NCBI RefSeq assembly: GCF_009901565.1
Contig: NZ_WXEW01000003.1
Coordinates: 1,312 to 65,311, forward strand
Direction: 5' to 3'
Source: Herbidospora solisilvae
GTDB lineage: Bacteria > Actinomycetota > Actinomycetes > Streptosporangiales > Streptosporangiaceae
Length of the DNA: 64,000 nt
Positions 39,596-46,477 of this stretch are shown piece after piece. Made by a program: the position numbers and the translations under genes. The notes beneath the pieces were generated by a model. It saw only the letters and a program-made list of their open reading frames with translations. It did not search any database and had not been told where the DNA came from. The number at the start of each line of letters is the position of its first letter. The stretch's first letter is position 1.

Positions 39596-40288
39596 GTGAT
39601 CAAGTTGGCCTGCCTCGACCTGGCGGGCACCACGATCGGCGACGTCGCCCTGGTCGAACGGGCGTTCGCCGAGTCGATCGCGACGCAGGGCATCGTCCCC
39701 GGGACCAGCGCGTACGCACGCGCGATGGTGCAGGTGCACCGGTCCCGGGGCTGCCCCAAGATCGACGTATTCCGGGGGATCTTCCCCGACAACGAGGCGC
39801 AGGCTCAGGCCGCCAACCTGACCTTCGAGCGCTCCTACGAGGGGTCCATCGAGCGTGCTGGCGTCACGCCGCTCCCCGGGACCGTCGAGGCGCTCGAGAA
39901 GCTGCGCGGGGCCGGGATCAAGATCGCCCTGGTGACCGGCTTCTCCCGGGGCACGATGGGCCGCGTCCTGGGCGCCCTCGGCTGGTACGACCGCGTCGAC
40001 CTGGCGCTTTCGCCGGAAGACTGCGGACGCGGGCGGCCCTACCCCGACATGATCCTCACGGCGGTCATGAAGCTGGGAATCGAGGACGTCCGCGAGGTCG
40101 CCGTCGCCGGCGACACCGAGAGCGACATGCTCTCCGCGCGGCGCGCGGGGGCCTCCGTGGTGGCCGGAGTGCTGACGGGAGTGCACAGCCGTGATCGGCT
40201 GACCGCCGGCGGGGCGACCCACATACTGGAGTCGATTGCCGATTTCCCGGCCGTGGTGATGGGAAGCGACGTGGCCGCCGTCCGGTGA
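39596..40288 (+). CDS. HAD-superfamily hydrolase, phosphonatase (PhnX)-like
   Basis: 230 residues starting at GTG. Motif I is DLAGTT (Asp8, with Ala10 in place of the usual second Asp), the form seen in phosphonoacetaldehyde hydrolases. A cap-domain Lys (Lys55, CPKIDVF) sits where PhnX forms its Schiff base. Motif II is VTGFSR and motif III/IV is VAVAGDTESDM. PhnX activity is possible, but no phosphonate genes are nearby, so a related phosphatase is equally likely. Confidence 0.82.
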   Translation: MIKLACLDLAGTTIGDVALVERAFAESIATQGIVPGTSAYARAMVQVHRSRGCPKIDVFRGIFPDNEAQAQAANLTFERSYEGSIERAGVTPLPGTVEALEKLRGAGIKIALVTGFSRGTMGRVLGALGWYDRVDLALSPEDCGRGRPYPDMILTAVMKLGIEDVREVAVAGDTESDMLSARRAGASVVAGVLTGVHSRDRLTAGGATHILESIADFPAVVMGSDVAAVR

Positions 40289-40350
40289 GTGGCGGGCACG
40301 TTGAGATCCTTGCTACGGTGTAGCGACGTCTGCTCGGTGCGGACGCGATC

Positions 40351-40423
40351 GGGGCCTTAGCTCAGCTGGCAGAGCGCCTGCTTTGCAAGCAGGATGTCAG
40401 GAGTTCGAATCTCCTAGGCTCCA
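40351..40423 (+). tRNA. tRNA-Ala (anticodon TGC)
   Basis: A 73-base cloverleaf: acceptor GGGGCCT/AGGCTCC, D arm GCTCAGCTGGCAGAGC, anticodon arm CCTGC-TTTGCAA-GCAGG and T arm with GTTCGAATC. The CCA end is not encoded. Its 3' half (40382-40424) is the left attachment site of the integrated element, which restores the gene. Confidence 0.97.
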
Positions 40424-40424
40424 C
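40382..40424. repeat. attL core
   Basis: The 43-bp tRNA-Ala 3' segment starting TTTGCAAGCAGGATG and ending GGCTCCAC, identical to 56432-56474. Confidence 0.93.
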
Positions 40425-40435
40425 CTGGGAAAATA

Positions 40436-40462
40436 CCCCCGCCGAAGATCTTCCGGCGGGGG
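40436..40462. terminator. Hairpin between tRNA-Ala and integrase
   Basis: CCCCCGCCG and CGGCGGGGG flank AAGATCTT. On the minus strand the stem is followed by TATTTT, so it ends integrase transcription; it may also end the tRNA transcript. Confidence 0.75.
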
Positions 40463-40464
40463 CC

Positions 40465-40483
40465 GGGTGACTAACTGGGTGAC
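40465..40483. repeat. Integrase arm-type repeat, left end
   Basis: GGGTGAC occurs twice, 12 bp apart. A 19-bp copy with one change lies at 56314-56332 near the right end, in the same orientation. Paired arm sites beside both cores are expected for a tyrosine integrase. Confidence 0.6.
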
Positions 40484-41658
40484 TATCCCTCGTCGGGGAA
40501 GATGCCGTCCATGGCTTCTGCTCCCTCCAGCAGGACCGGCCGTATCTGCTTCCGGTAGACCGTCTCCGTGACCACCGTGTTGGCGTGACCCACCAGGCGC
40601 GAGATGTCTTCGATGGGGACGCCTGAGTCCGAGAGCAACGACACGAAGCTGTGGCGCAGCTCTTTCGGTGTCCAGGCGTTGCCGTCGAGCCCGGCTGCAT
40701 CGACCACCTTGCGGAAGTCGCGGCGGACGTTTCCCGCGCTGAGAGTTGTTCCGTGCTTGGTGCAGAACACTAATTGCGCGCTGCCCTGCTGATGTTCGTT
40801 CTGTTGAGATTTCCACAGCGCGTGCAATGCTCGTGCGCACCGCTGCGGGAGCTTGAGCGTGCGCCGTGATTTCGCCGTCTTGGTGTCGCCTTTTCGCCGC
40901 ACCGAACGCCAGACGTACATAGCGAACTCTCCGTGCTCCCACCCGGCATCCCCGACTGGACGCCACGCTTCGCGCTCTTTGTCGAATGTGACGACGTGCG
41001 GCCACGTAAGCGCTCGCAATTCTTCGGTCCGGGCACCCGTGAGTAGCGACAGGACGATGTAGGCACACATGCGCACGTGGGCTTGCTCGGTCGCTGCTAG
41101 CAGAGCGTTCGCCTGATCGAGCGTGAAAGCCTTGGACGGGCGGCCTTCACGCCCCTCCGGCACCTCGCAGAGGTCCACGATGTTCCGCTTCACCTTGTCG
41201 CGTCGCATCGCATTCTTCACGGCTCGATTCAGGATGGAATGCAGCATCTTGAGCGTTCGCGTGCTGAGGATTGCCGCCTTGTCTGATAACCACTTGTCGA
41301 TGTCTTCGACCGACAGGTCTCGGAGTTTCCTTGCTCCAAGAGCGGCGATGACGTGGTTTTCTGCGAACTCCGTGTACAGGCGTACCGTTCGGGGATCGCG
41401 GCCTTTAAGGCCATGAACAAGCCAGTACTTCACGGCATCGGCCACGGTGTAGGTCTGTGAGTTGGCGGTGAGGCCGTCCTCGTAATCCTTGATGAGAGCC
41501 TTTAGCTTTTCCCGCGCCTTGGTCTTGTCCTTGTCACTGGCCTTTTTGACGATGCGCTTTCCTGCCGGGGTATAGCCGAGCGTCACGGTCGCTATCCAGC
41601 GCTGACGGTCGGGGTCCCAGTGCAGTCCCCCGTCACCTCGGCTACGCCGCTTGGTCAT
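40483..41658 (-). CDS. int: Tyrosine site-specific integrase
   Basis: 391 residues. An N-terminal AP2-like arm-binding domain (about 1-65) and SAM-like core-binding domain (70-165) precede the catalytic domain. Active-site residues are Arg210 (LLTGARTEEL), Lys263, Arg335 (PKELRHSF, with Lys332 where many have His), His358 (GHAN) and Tyr368 (TETVYRK). It recombines the tRNA-Ala site with the element's attP. It sits directly inside attL and its start overlaps the excisionase stop (ATGA-type overlap). Confidence 0.95.
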   Translation of the reverse strand: MTKRRSRGDGGLHWDPDRQRWIATVTLGYTPAGKRIVKKASDKDKTKAREKLKALIKDYEDGLTANSQTYTVADAVKYWLVHGLKGRDPRTVRLYTEFAENHVIAALGARKLRDLSVEDIDKWLSDKAAILSTRTLKMLHSILNRAVKNAMRRDKVKRNIVDLCEVPEGREGRPSKAFTLDQANALLAATEQAHVRMCAYIVLSLLTGARTEELRALTWPHVVTFDKEREAWRPVGDAGWEHGEFAMYVWRSVRRKGDTKTAKSRRTLKLPQRCARALHALWKSQQNEHQQGSAQLVFCTKHGTTLSAGNVRRDFRKVVDAAGLDGNAWTPKELRHSFVSLLSDSGVPIEDISRLVGHANTVVTETVYRKQIRPVLLEGAEAMDGIFPDEG

Positions 41659-41849
41659 CAGGCCGCCTCGCTCTCTCGCTCCAGAAGGGCGATGTAGTCG
41701 CGCAGCGCGGCCGAGGTGATGCGTCGGGCTCGACCCTGGTAGACCGAACGGAGACGGCCGGAGCGCAACTGTTCGTAGATGACGGTTCGGCTCATCTTGA
41801 GCAGTCGCATGACGTCGGTCACGCGGTACAGCTCGGTGTCGTTGATCAT
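41658..41849 (-). CDS. xis: Excisionase (MerR-like helix-turn-helix)
   Basis: 63 residues: LYRVTDVMRLLKMSRTVIYEQL and SGRLRSVYQGRARRIT, a winged helix of the excisionase/AlpA type. It binds att arms and tips integrase toward excision. Start ATG 41849 is preferred over a longer frame that runs into the repeat region. It overlaps int by 1 bp. Confidence 0.9.
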   Translation of the reverse strand: MINDTELYRVTDVMRLLKMSRTVIYEQLRSGRLRSVYQGRARRITSAALRDYIALLERESEAA

Positions 41850-41953
41850 GGCGTGAGTGGCTCCCTGGGTGCGGGTTGGGGAGTGTTGAACGCGCTGCCG
41901 ATGGAGAGTTTGGAAGCCTCCTCGGAGCGCTGATTTGCCAAAGTGGGTGGGGT

Positions 41954-42090
41954 AGCCGTAACAGCCGTACCAGCCTTGTTTTCGCAGGTCAGCCCTGGTA
42001 CGGCTTTTTTGGTGGTACGGCTTGAGCCGTACCACCGAAAAGCCTCATCCCCTCTGAGCTGCGATGTTGAGGCTGGTACGGCCGGTACGG
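41954..42090. other. Palindrome/iteron region, candidate replication origin or control site
   Basis: The octamer GGTACGGC or its complement GCCGTACC occurs at about 41954 (variant), 41964, 41997, 42014, 42026, 42075 and 42084 (variant). The central pair forms a perfect palindrome, 42011-42036, with 12-base arms and 2-base centre, flanked by TTTTTT and AAAA. It lies between xis and the replication genes; the last copies are inside the 3' end of the DUF3631 gene. Confidence 0.55.
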
Positions 42091-43205
42091 GTACCCCGGT
42101 CCAGGGGGATGAGAGCGCCCTGTTCGGCGGTCTCGATCTCGGGGCAGTAGCGCTGCCAGGCGTCGGCGAAGTCGGCCCGCTGGTACCCCTTCGCCTGGCC
42201 GGTCGGGGGCGGGAACCGGATGGTGGTGGAGCGGATGTCGTACTCGCGCAGCAGGACGCCCAGCTTCATGGCGGTCAGCCCGGCGGGGCCGTAGTCGACC
42301 CACGGGGATTCGGGGTCGTCCTTGAGCCGCTCCAGCAGGACGGCGGTCGGAAGGGCGGTGTCGGTGCCGAAGGCGGTCCGGCAGTCGGCCAGCAGGCGGA
42401 TACGCGGTGAAGGCTGGCCGTGGTCGTCGGCCTCGGCGGTCAGCGCCAAGACGGCCTGCCGGGCGCGGTCGGGCCAGTGGCCGCCGGCGAAGTCGGCCAC
42501 GACCACCAGGGCCTCCCAGGTGTCGGCGGCGCGATCTTCGACCGGCATGGGCGGTTCGGCCTGTTCCAGCGCGGCCAGGTCGGCGCGCAGCCAGGCCGCG
42601 ATGTCCTCGGCCAACTGGCGCAGCGGCGGGCGGTCGCGGCGGTGGCGGTAGGGGGCGACCGTCTCACCGGTCAGGCGCCGGCGCATGCGGACCACGACCG
42701 CGCGGTCTTCGATGGTGTCGGGCATCGCGCCGATGCCCGCCAGAGCGGCCATGCAGAACGTCGGGATCGACTCGACACGGCCGGTGGTGGCGTCGTATCT
42801 CTTGGCCGGGCGGTTGCGCTGGTGCCCGGCGTTGAGCAGCCCGCGAAGATCCTCGTTCCCGTCGCTTTTGGGGCCGAAGATGGTGTCGGCCTCATCGACG
42901 AGCATGGTCGGCGGGTCGCTGCTGATGGAGCGGTAGACCGCCGCGCTGCTGCTGTTGACGGTGATGAACGGGTCGTGGCAGGTGGCTTCCACGATGTCCA
43001 GCAGGCGGGACTTCCCGCACCGCTTCTCGGGGGCGCGGATCACCAGGCGCGGGGCGTGCGCCCACGCGGGTTGGGCGTGGGTGGCCGCGACCCAGAGCGT
43101 GACGGCGTCGGCGGCGTGTTCGCTGGGCAGGATGACGTAGCGGGTCAGCGCGGCGCGCAGTTCGTCCAGCAGGTCGGCCCCGCTGGCGGCTTGTGGCGTG
43201 GTCAT
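42045..43205 (-). CDS. DUF3631-domain replication ATPase
   Basis: 386 residues from ATG 43205 (GGAGAGAG upstream). A P-loop-like segment APEKRCGKSRLLD (Lys65, Ser66) and Walker B MLVDEADTIFG give an ATPase core, with DNEDLRGLLNAGH downstream; the C-terminal half is DUF3631. In AICEs and plasmids this protein accompanies prim-pol and probably opens or unwinds the origin. It follows the prim-pol gene by 19 bp. Confidence 0.85.
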   Translation of the reverse strand: MTTPQAASGADLLDELRAALTRYVILPSEHAADAVTLWVAATHAQPAWAHAPRLVIRAPEKRCGKSRLLDIVEATCHDPFITVNSSSAAVYRSISSDPPTMLVDEADTIFGPKSDGNEDLRGLLNAGHQRNRPAKRYDATTGRVESIPTFCMAALAGIGAMPDTIEDRAVVVRMRRRLTGETVAPYRHRRDRPPLRQLAEDIAAWLRADLAALEQAEPPMPVEDRAADTWEALVVVADFAGGHWPDRARQAVLALTAEADDHGQPSPRIRLLADCRTAFGTDTALPTAVLLERLKDDPESPWVDYGPAGLTAMKLGVLLREYDIRSTTIRFPPPTGQAKGYQRADFADAWQRYCPEIETAEQGALIPLDRGTRTGRTSLNIAAQRG

Positions 43206-43224
43206 AGGGATCTCTCTCCGTAGC

Positions 43225-44124
43225 TCATGCGGCCAGGGCGCGCGGTCGTCGGGCACCGTTCTTGAGCCCGGACGCGATGGTGAGGCGGGTCTCGGAGGCG
43301 GTGAGCCCGACGTCCACCCCTCCCTGTCCAAGCAGGTCTGTGACCTCCTGTTCGTCCAGCGCCCCGCCCGCCACCAGTTGCCCGAGAGCGGTCGCGGCCA
43401 GGTAGAGGGTTCGATTGCGCTCCCCGTCCGGTGCGGCGGCCAGCCTGGCGAGTTCACCGCTGATGGCCGCGCGCAGGAACGCGCCGCGCCGGTCGTGGGG
43501 CAGTTCCAGTCGCCTTGGCGCGGTGGTCTGCGGTGCCGGGGCTGAAAGGCGCTTGGACAGCCAGGGGGGCAGCGGGGCCGGGGCAGCCGGGTAGACGACC
43601 TCATAGGGTCCGGTGCCGTCCGGCAGGTCCACGTAGCTGCCGGGGCCAACGACGTAGCCGCCGGCCGCGCGGGTGTCGATCAGCCAGCCCAGCCCGTTGC
43701 CCTTGTCGCCTTCGGTGTTGCGCAGTTGGGGGCCGTCGATGGGGGCGGTGTAGTAGAGGTGGATTCCGCCGCGACGGGTGCTGACCTGGAAGGTCTCCCA
43801 GGTGGGGAAAGGTTGCCCGGCACGTTCGCAGACCAGCGCCATGGCGTCGGCCCCGTCAGTGACGCCCGGCAGGTCGAAAGGTGGCGGGGGCGAAGCCCCC
43901 TCCTTCGGCTTGTCCAGGTCCAGCACCACCAGCCGGGAGGGGCCGCACGCGATGCCGATGTTGAACGGCCGCGACCACCAGCGGCGGATGACCTCGGGGT
44001 CGGTGGTTGCGCGTTCTTCCCACCGGTCGAACCTCTGGGGTGGCACCTTCCCGCCGATCGTGAGGGGGAAGACGTGCCAGCCTCGGGCGGCGGCGGCCAG
44101 GGCATAGCGCAGGACGGGGGTCAC
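43225..44124 (-). CDS. Bifunctional DNA primase/polymerase (prim-pol)
   Basis: 299 residues. The N-terminal prim-pol domain shows ARGWHVFPL, NIGIACGPSRLVVLDLD (the Asp-x-Asp metal site), STRRGGIHLYY (S-x-H motif equivalent) and AAGGYVVGPGS. The C-terminal region is helical. It would prime and perhaps copy element DNA. With DUF3631 it replaces the RepSA initiator of pSAM2. Confidence 0.9.
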   Translation of the reverse strand: MTPVLRYALAAAARGWHVFPLTIGGKVPPQRFDRWEERATTDPEVIRRWWSRPFNIGIACGPSRLVVLDLDKPKEGASPPPPFDLPGVTDGADAMALVCERAGQPFPTWETFQVSTRRGGIHLYYTAPIDGPQLRNTEGDKGNGLGWLIDTRAAGGYVVGPGSYVDLPDGTGPYEVVYPAAPAPLPPWLSKRLSAPAPQTTAPRRLELPHDRRGAFLRAAISGELARLAAAPDGERNRTLYLAATALGQLVAGGALDEQEVTDLLGQGGVDVGLTASETRLTIASGLKNGARRPRALAA

Positions 44125-44196
44125 GGTCGGGCTGCTCCTTCCGGTGTGAGGCCAGGGTGTCCAGCGGAACCGGGGGCTCCGCTGGACGCGAGTGCT

Positions 44197-44814
44197 TCAT
44201 GTGAGCCAGTCGGTGGTGATGCTGGTGGTGATCGCGGTCAGAATCGGCGTGAAGTCGGGGGTGGTCGGCAGGGTGAGGCGAGCAATGGCACCGCAGATCT
44301 GGCCGGTGTGCGGGTGCGTAATGAGGAGGGTGGTGCCGTCGGCACCACCCGACAGGTGCCAGCGGGTGGGGTGGTCGGCCACGGCGTTGTGCGCGGCGAC
44401 GGGGTGGACGCCGGGCAGGAAGCCAATGCGGCGCTGCTGGTAGGACCAGTCGGACCAGGTGACGAGAGCGGGATTGGTGCCCACGCGCGGGCCGGTGGCC
44501 TGGTCCCAGACCCGGGGCAGCACGTCCAGCGCGCAGCCATAGAGGACGGGATACGGGCCGGTCAGGTCGTAGATGCCGTCCTGTTCGGGCAGGCCGCGCA
44601 GTTGGGCGCGGCCGGCGTCGAGGATGACGTACCTGTCGCTGATCAGGGTGCGTGAGCCGTCCCGGCTGACGGCCACCCAGTCCGGATTGACCAGCATGCT
44701 GGCCAGGGTGGGCGGTCCGTCAAGACAGAGCAGGCAGCCGCACAGGTCGTATTCGGTGAGGTCCAGATCGTCGCCGGGTTCGGTCGCGGCGGTGGTCGTG
44801 CTGTGGACGGACAT
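44197..44814 (-). CDS. AICE hypothetical protein
   Basis: 205 residues, no signal peptide. The N terminus has a Cys cluster (YDLCGCLLCLDGPP) that could bind metal, and the C terminus is Thr-rich. The family is not recognised. It lies in the leftward operon between the methyltransferase (9-bp gap) and prim-pol (72-bp gap), so a role in replication or transfer is possible but unsupported. Confidence 0.7.
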   Translation of the reverse strand: MSVHSTTTAATEPGDDLDLTEYDLCGCLLCLDGPPTLASMLVNPDWVAVSRDGSRTLISDRYVILDAGRAQLRGLPEQDGIYDLTGPYPVLYGCALDVLPRVWDQATGPRVGTNPALVTWSDWSYQQRRIGFLPGVHPVAAHNAVADHPTRWHLSGGADGTTLLITHPHTGQICGAIARLTLPTTPDFTPILTAITTSITTDWLT

Positions 44815-44823
44815 GGCGACTCC

Positions 44824-45498
44824 TCAGGCGGCGCGGGTGTCGGTGGTCAGGGCGGTGATGGCGGCTTGGCCGATGTGGTGGGTGTAGGCGGGAGGGATGG
44901 CTTCGGCCAGTTCGCGGCGCTGGTCGGTCCAGTCGATGCCCATGGCGGTCTGCCATTGGGTGACGCTGCCTTTGCCGCCTCCCTCGCCGTAGACGGCGAC
45001 CATGTCTCCGTCGTGGTAGAGGCCATGCCGCCAGCCGCGCACTGGGTGGCCCTGGTGCGTGGGGTGGGCGGGTTGGGGGACGGTCAACCTGTGGAGTTCG
45101 AAGCGGTGGTGTCGGAAGACCTGGAGTCCGGGGAACATCAGCCCGCACAGCAGCAGGTCTTGTCGCATCACGGCTTTGCCGACCGGCTGTTCGATGACCC
45201 ACGGTCGTCCGGTGGCCATCAGGGCGCGGCGGGTGGCGGCCAGCAGGCTGTGATGCCGACCGGCGGCGGCCTGGTTGGTGCCGGCGGTCAGGGTGCAGTC
45301 GGCCTGACAGGGCGGGCAGGCGTTGATGATGTCGAATTCGTGTCCGTGTCGGGTGACGAACTCGATCGCGTCGGCCTGGTGGAAGGCGAAGGGGTAGCGG
45401 GGTTGGGGGGCGATGTCGACGCCGGTGACGTCGAATCCGGCGCGGTGGTAGCCCATGGAGGCTCCGCCGGCGCAGCAGAACAGGTCGAGCAGCCGCAT
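44824..45498 (-). CDS. C5-cytosine DNA methyltransferase-like protein
   Basis: 224 residues from ATG 45498. Motif I is DLFCCAGGASMGY, motif II/III GVDIAPQPRY and motif IV CPPCQ with catalytic Cys64. Later motifs (VIEQPVGKA, then the C-terminal AIPPAYTHHIG helix) fit a compact Dcm-type enzyme lacking most of the target recognition domain. Such stand-alone methylases in mobile elements probably shield DNA from host restriction. No matching endonuclease gene is nearby. Confidence 0.85.
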   Translation of the reverse strand: MRLLDLFCCAGGASMGYHRAGFDVTGVDIAPQPRYPFAFHQADAIEFVTRHGHEFDIINACPPCQADCTLTAGTNQAAAGRHHSLLAATRRALMATGRPWVIEQPVGKAVMRQDLLLCGLMFPGLQVFRHHRFELHRLTVPQPAHPTHQGHPVRGWRHGLYHDGDMVAVYGEGGGKGSVTQWQTAMGIDWTDQRRELAEAIPPAYTHHIGQAAITALTTDTRAA

Positions 45499-45500
45499 GG

Positions 45501-45686
45501 TCAGGCCTCCGATCGGGGGTGTGGCGTGCCGCTGATCGCCTGTCCGGTCTGGCGTAGCGCTCCGGGAGCGTGGTCGACGCATCGGGGGCCGCACGGGTAG
45601 GGCCGGGTGGGAAGGGTGCCGCACGGTCCCGGGCCGTAGTTACAGGGGCCTTGTAACCCGCTCGCTGGGCGTGGGGAGGGCTTCAT
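45501..45686 (-). CDS. Small Cys-rich AICE protein
   Basis: 61 residues. The core GPCNYGPGPCG, then YPCGPRCVDHAPGAL, has four Cys and a His, a likely zinc-binding knuckle. Its ATG overlaps the stop of the upstream gene (ATGA) and its stop is 2 bp before the methyltransferase start, so it belongs to the operon. I have seen this Cys pattern in actinomycete elements, but no function is known. Confidence 0.75.
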   Translation of the reverse strand: MKPSPRPASGLQGPCNYGPGPCGTLPTRPYPCGPRCVDHAPGALRQTGQAISGTPHPRSEA

Positions 45687-46207
45687 CGGGTGCTGTCGCG
45701 GTGCAGTCGACGAAAGTGGACGCACAGGCGGAGCCAGATCCGCCGCAGCGGTCCGGGCCTGGTCAGCGTGGGATGGGTCAGGTAGCTGCGGCAGTGGGTG
45801 CAGCGCTGGTGCGGACCGACGAGCACGCCGTACCGGTTGCGGCGGGCGGCCATCGGGTGGGTCTGGTGGCCGTTCAGGTCGCAGTGGTGGTCCCTGGTGC
45901 AGGTCGGGCAGAGCCACCGCTGGTCGTAGGCGGGGACGTGGCCGGGCTCCAGGTCGTGGGCGCGGCTCCACCCGTAGCGGTCGGGCAGGGTCCTGACCGC
46001 GACGTCCAGGCCGATGAAGTAGGGCAAGGGCGGGTCGAACAAGTCCGCGTCGGGGTCGGGGTCGAGGTAGGAGCCGGCGTGGCCGCACAGTGCGCAGCGC
46101 ACTTCGATCAGCTCGGCGCGGTAGAAGCTGTGGCCGTACCGGGGTGGCTCGTCGGCGCTGGTGACGCCGGGAGGCTCGATGGGGTCGTTCTTGGTGGGCT
46201 GGGTCAT
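45683..46207 (-). CDS. Zinc-ribbon AICE protein
   Basis: 174 residues from ATG 46207. Cys pairs in CALCGH, CPTCTRDHHC and CTHCRSY suggest two or three zinc sites; the C-terminal end is basic. An earlier in-frame start at 46234 is possible. Family not recognised. It is the first gene after the GTGACA repeat region and traB, and is coupled to the small Cys-rich gene. Confidence 0.72.
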   Translation of the reverse strand: MTQPTKNDPIEPPGVTSADEPPRYGHSFYRAELIEVRCALCGHAGSYLDPDPDADLFDPPLPYFIGLDVAVRTLPDRYGWSRAHDLEPGHVPAYDQRWLCPTCTRDHHCDLNGHQTHPMAARRNRYGVLVGPHQRCTHCRSYLTHPTLTRPGPLRRIWLRLCVHFRRLHRDSTR

Positions 46208-46227
46208 GTGGTCTCTCGCTTGATCGC

Positions 46228-46383
46228 GTGACACGCACGGGTGTCACGGCAAGGGGTCGGGGATGGGTGTTACAGGTCAGGGGCGGTGTGACGCCGTGAC
46301 AGCGCGCCCGTGACAGGGGCGTGACTGGGCTGTGGCGGCGGGGGTGACAGTGCCCGTGGCAGTGCTCGGGGGCAGCCGTGACA
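46228..46383. repeat. GTGACA repeat cluster (candidate clt/transfer locus)
   Basis: GTGAC or its complement occurs at 46228, 46242 (complement TGTCAC), 46288, 46296, 46310, 46321, 46344 and 46378, five of them as GTGACA(G). The 270-bp non-coding stretch between traB and the next gene holds nothing else. Streptomycete TraB proteins bind 8-bp repeats at a clt site beside traB, so this is the natural candidate. Confidence 0.5.
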
Positions 46384-46477
46384 AGATCATCGGCGCGGGT
46401 GCGGCACGTCCCACGCGCAGCCGCACGCGAGGCCGGGGCCGGTCGGGGCAACCGGCGGCGGCTGCCCCGAGGCGATG

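Noticed and set aside
44824-45498. Restriction-modification system
   Set aside because: A methyltransferase is clear, but no endonuclease or specificity gene lies beside it.
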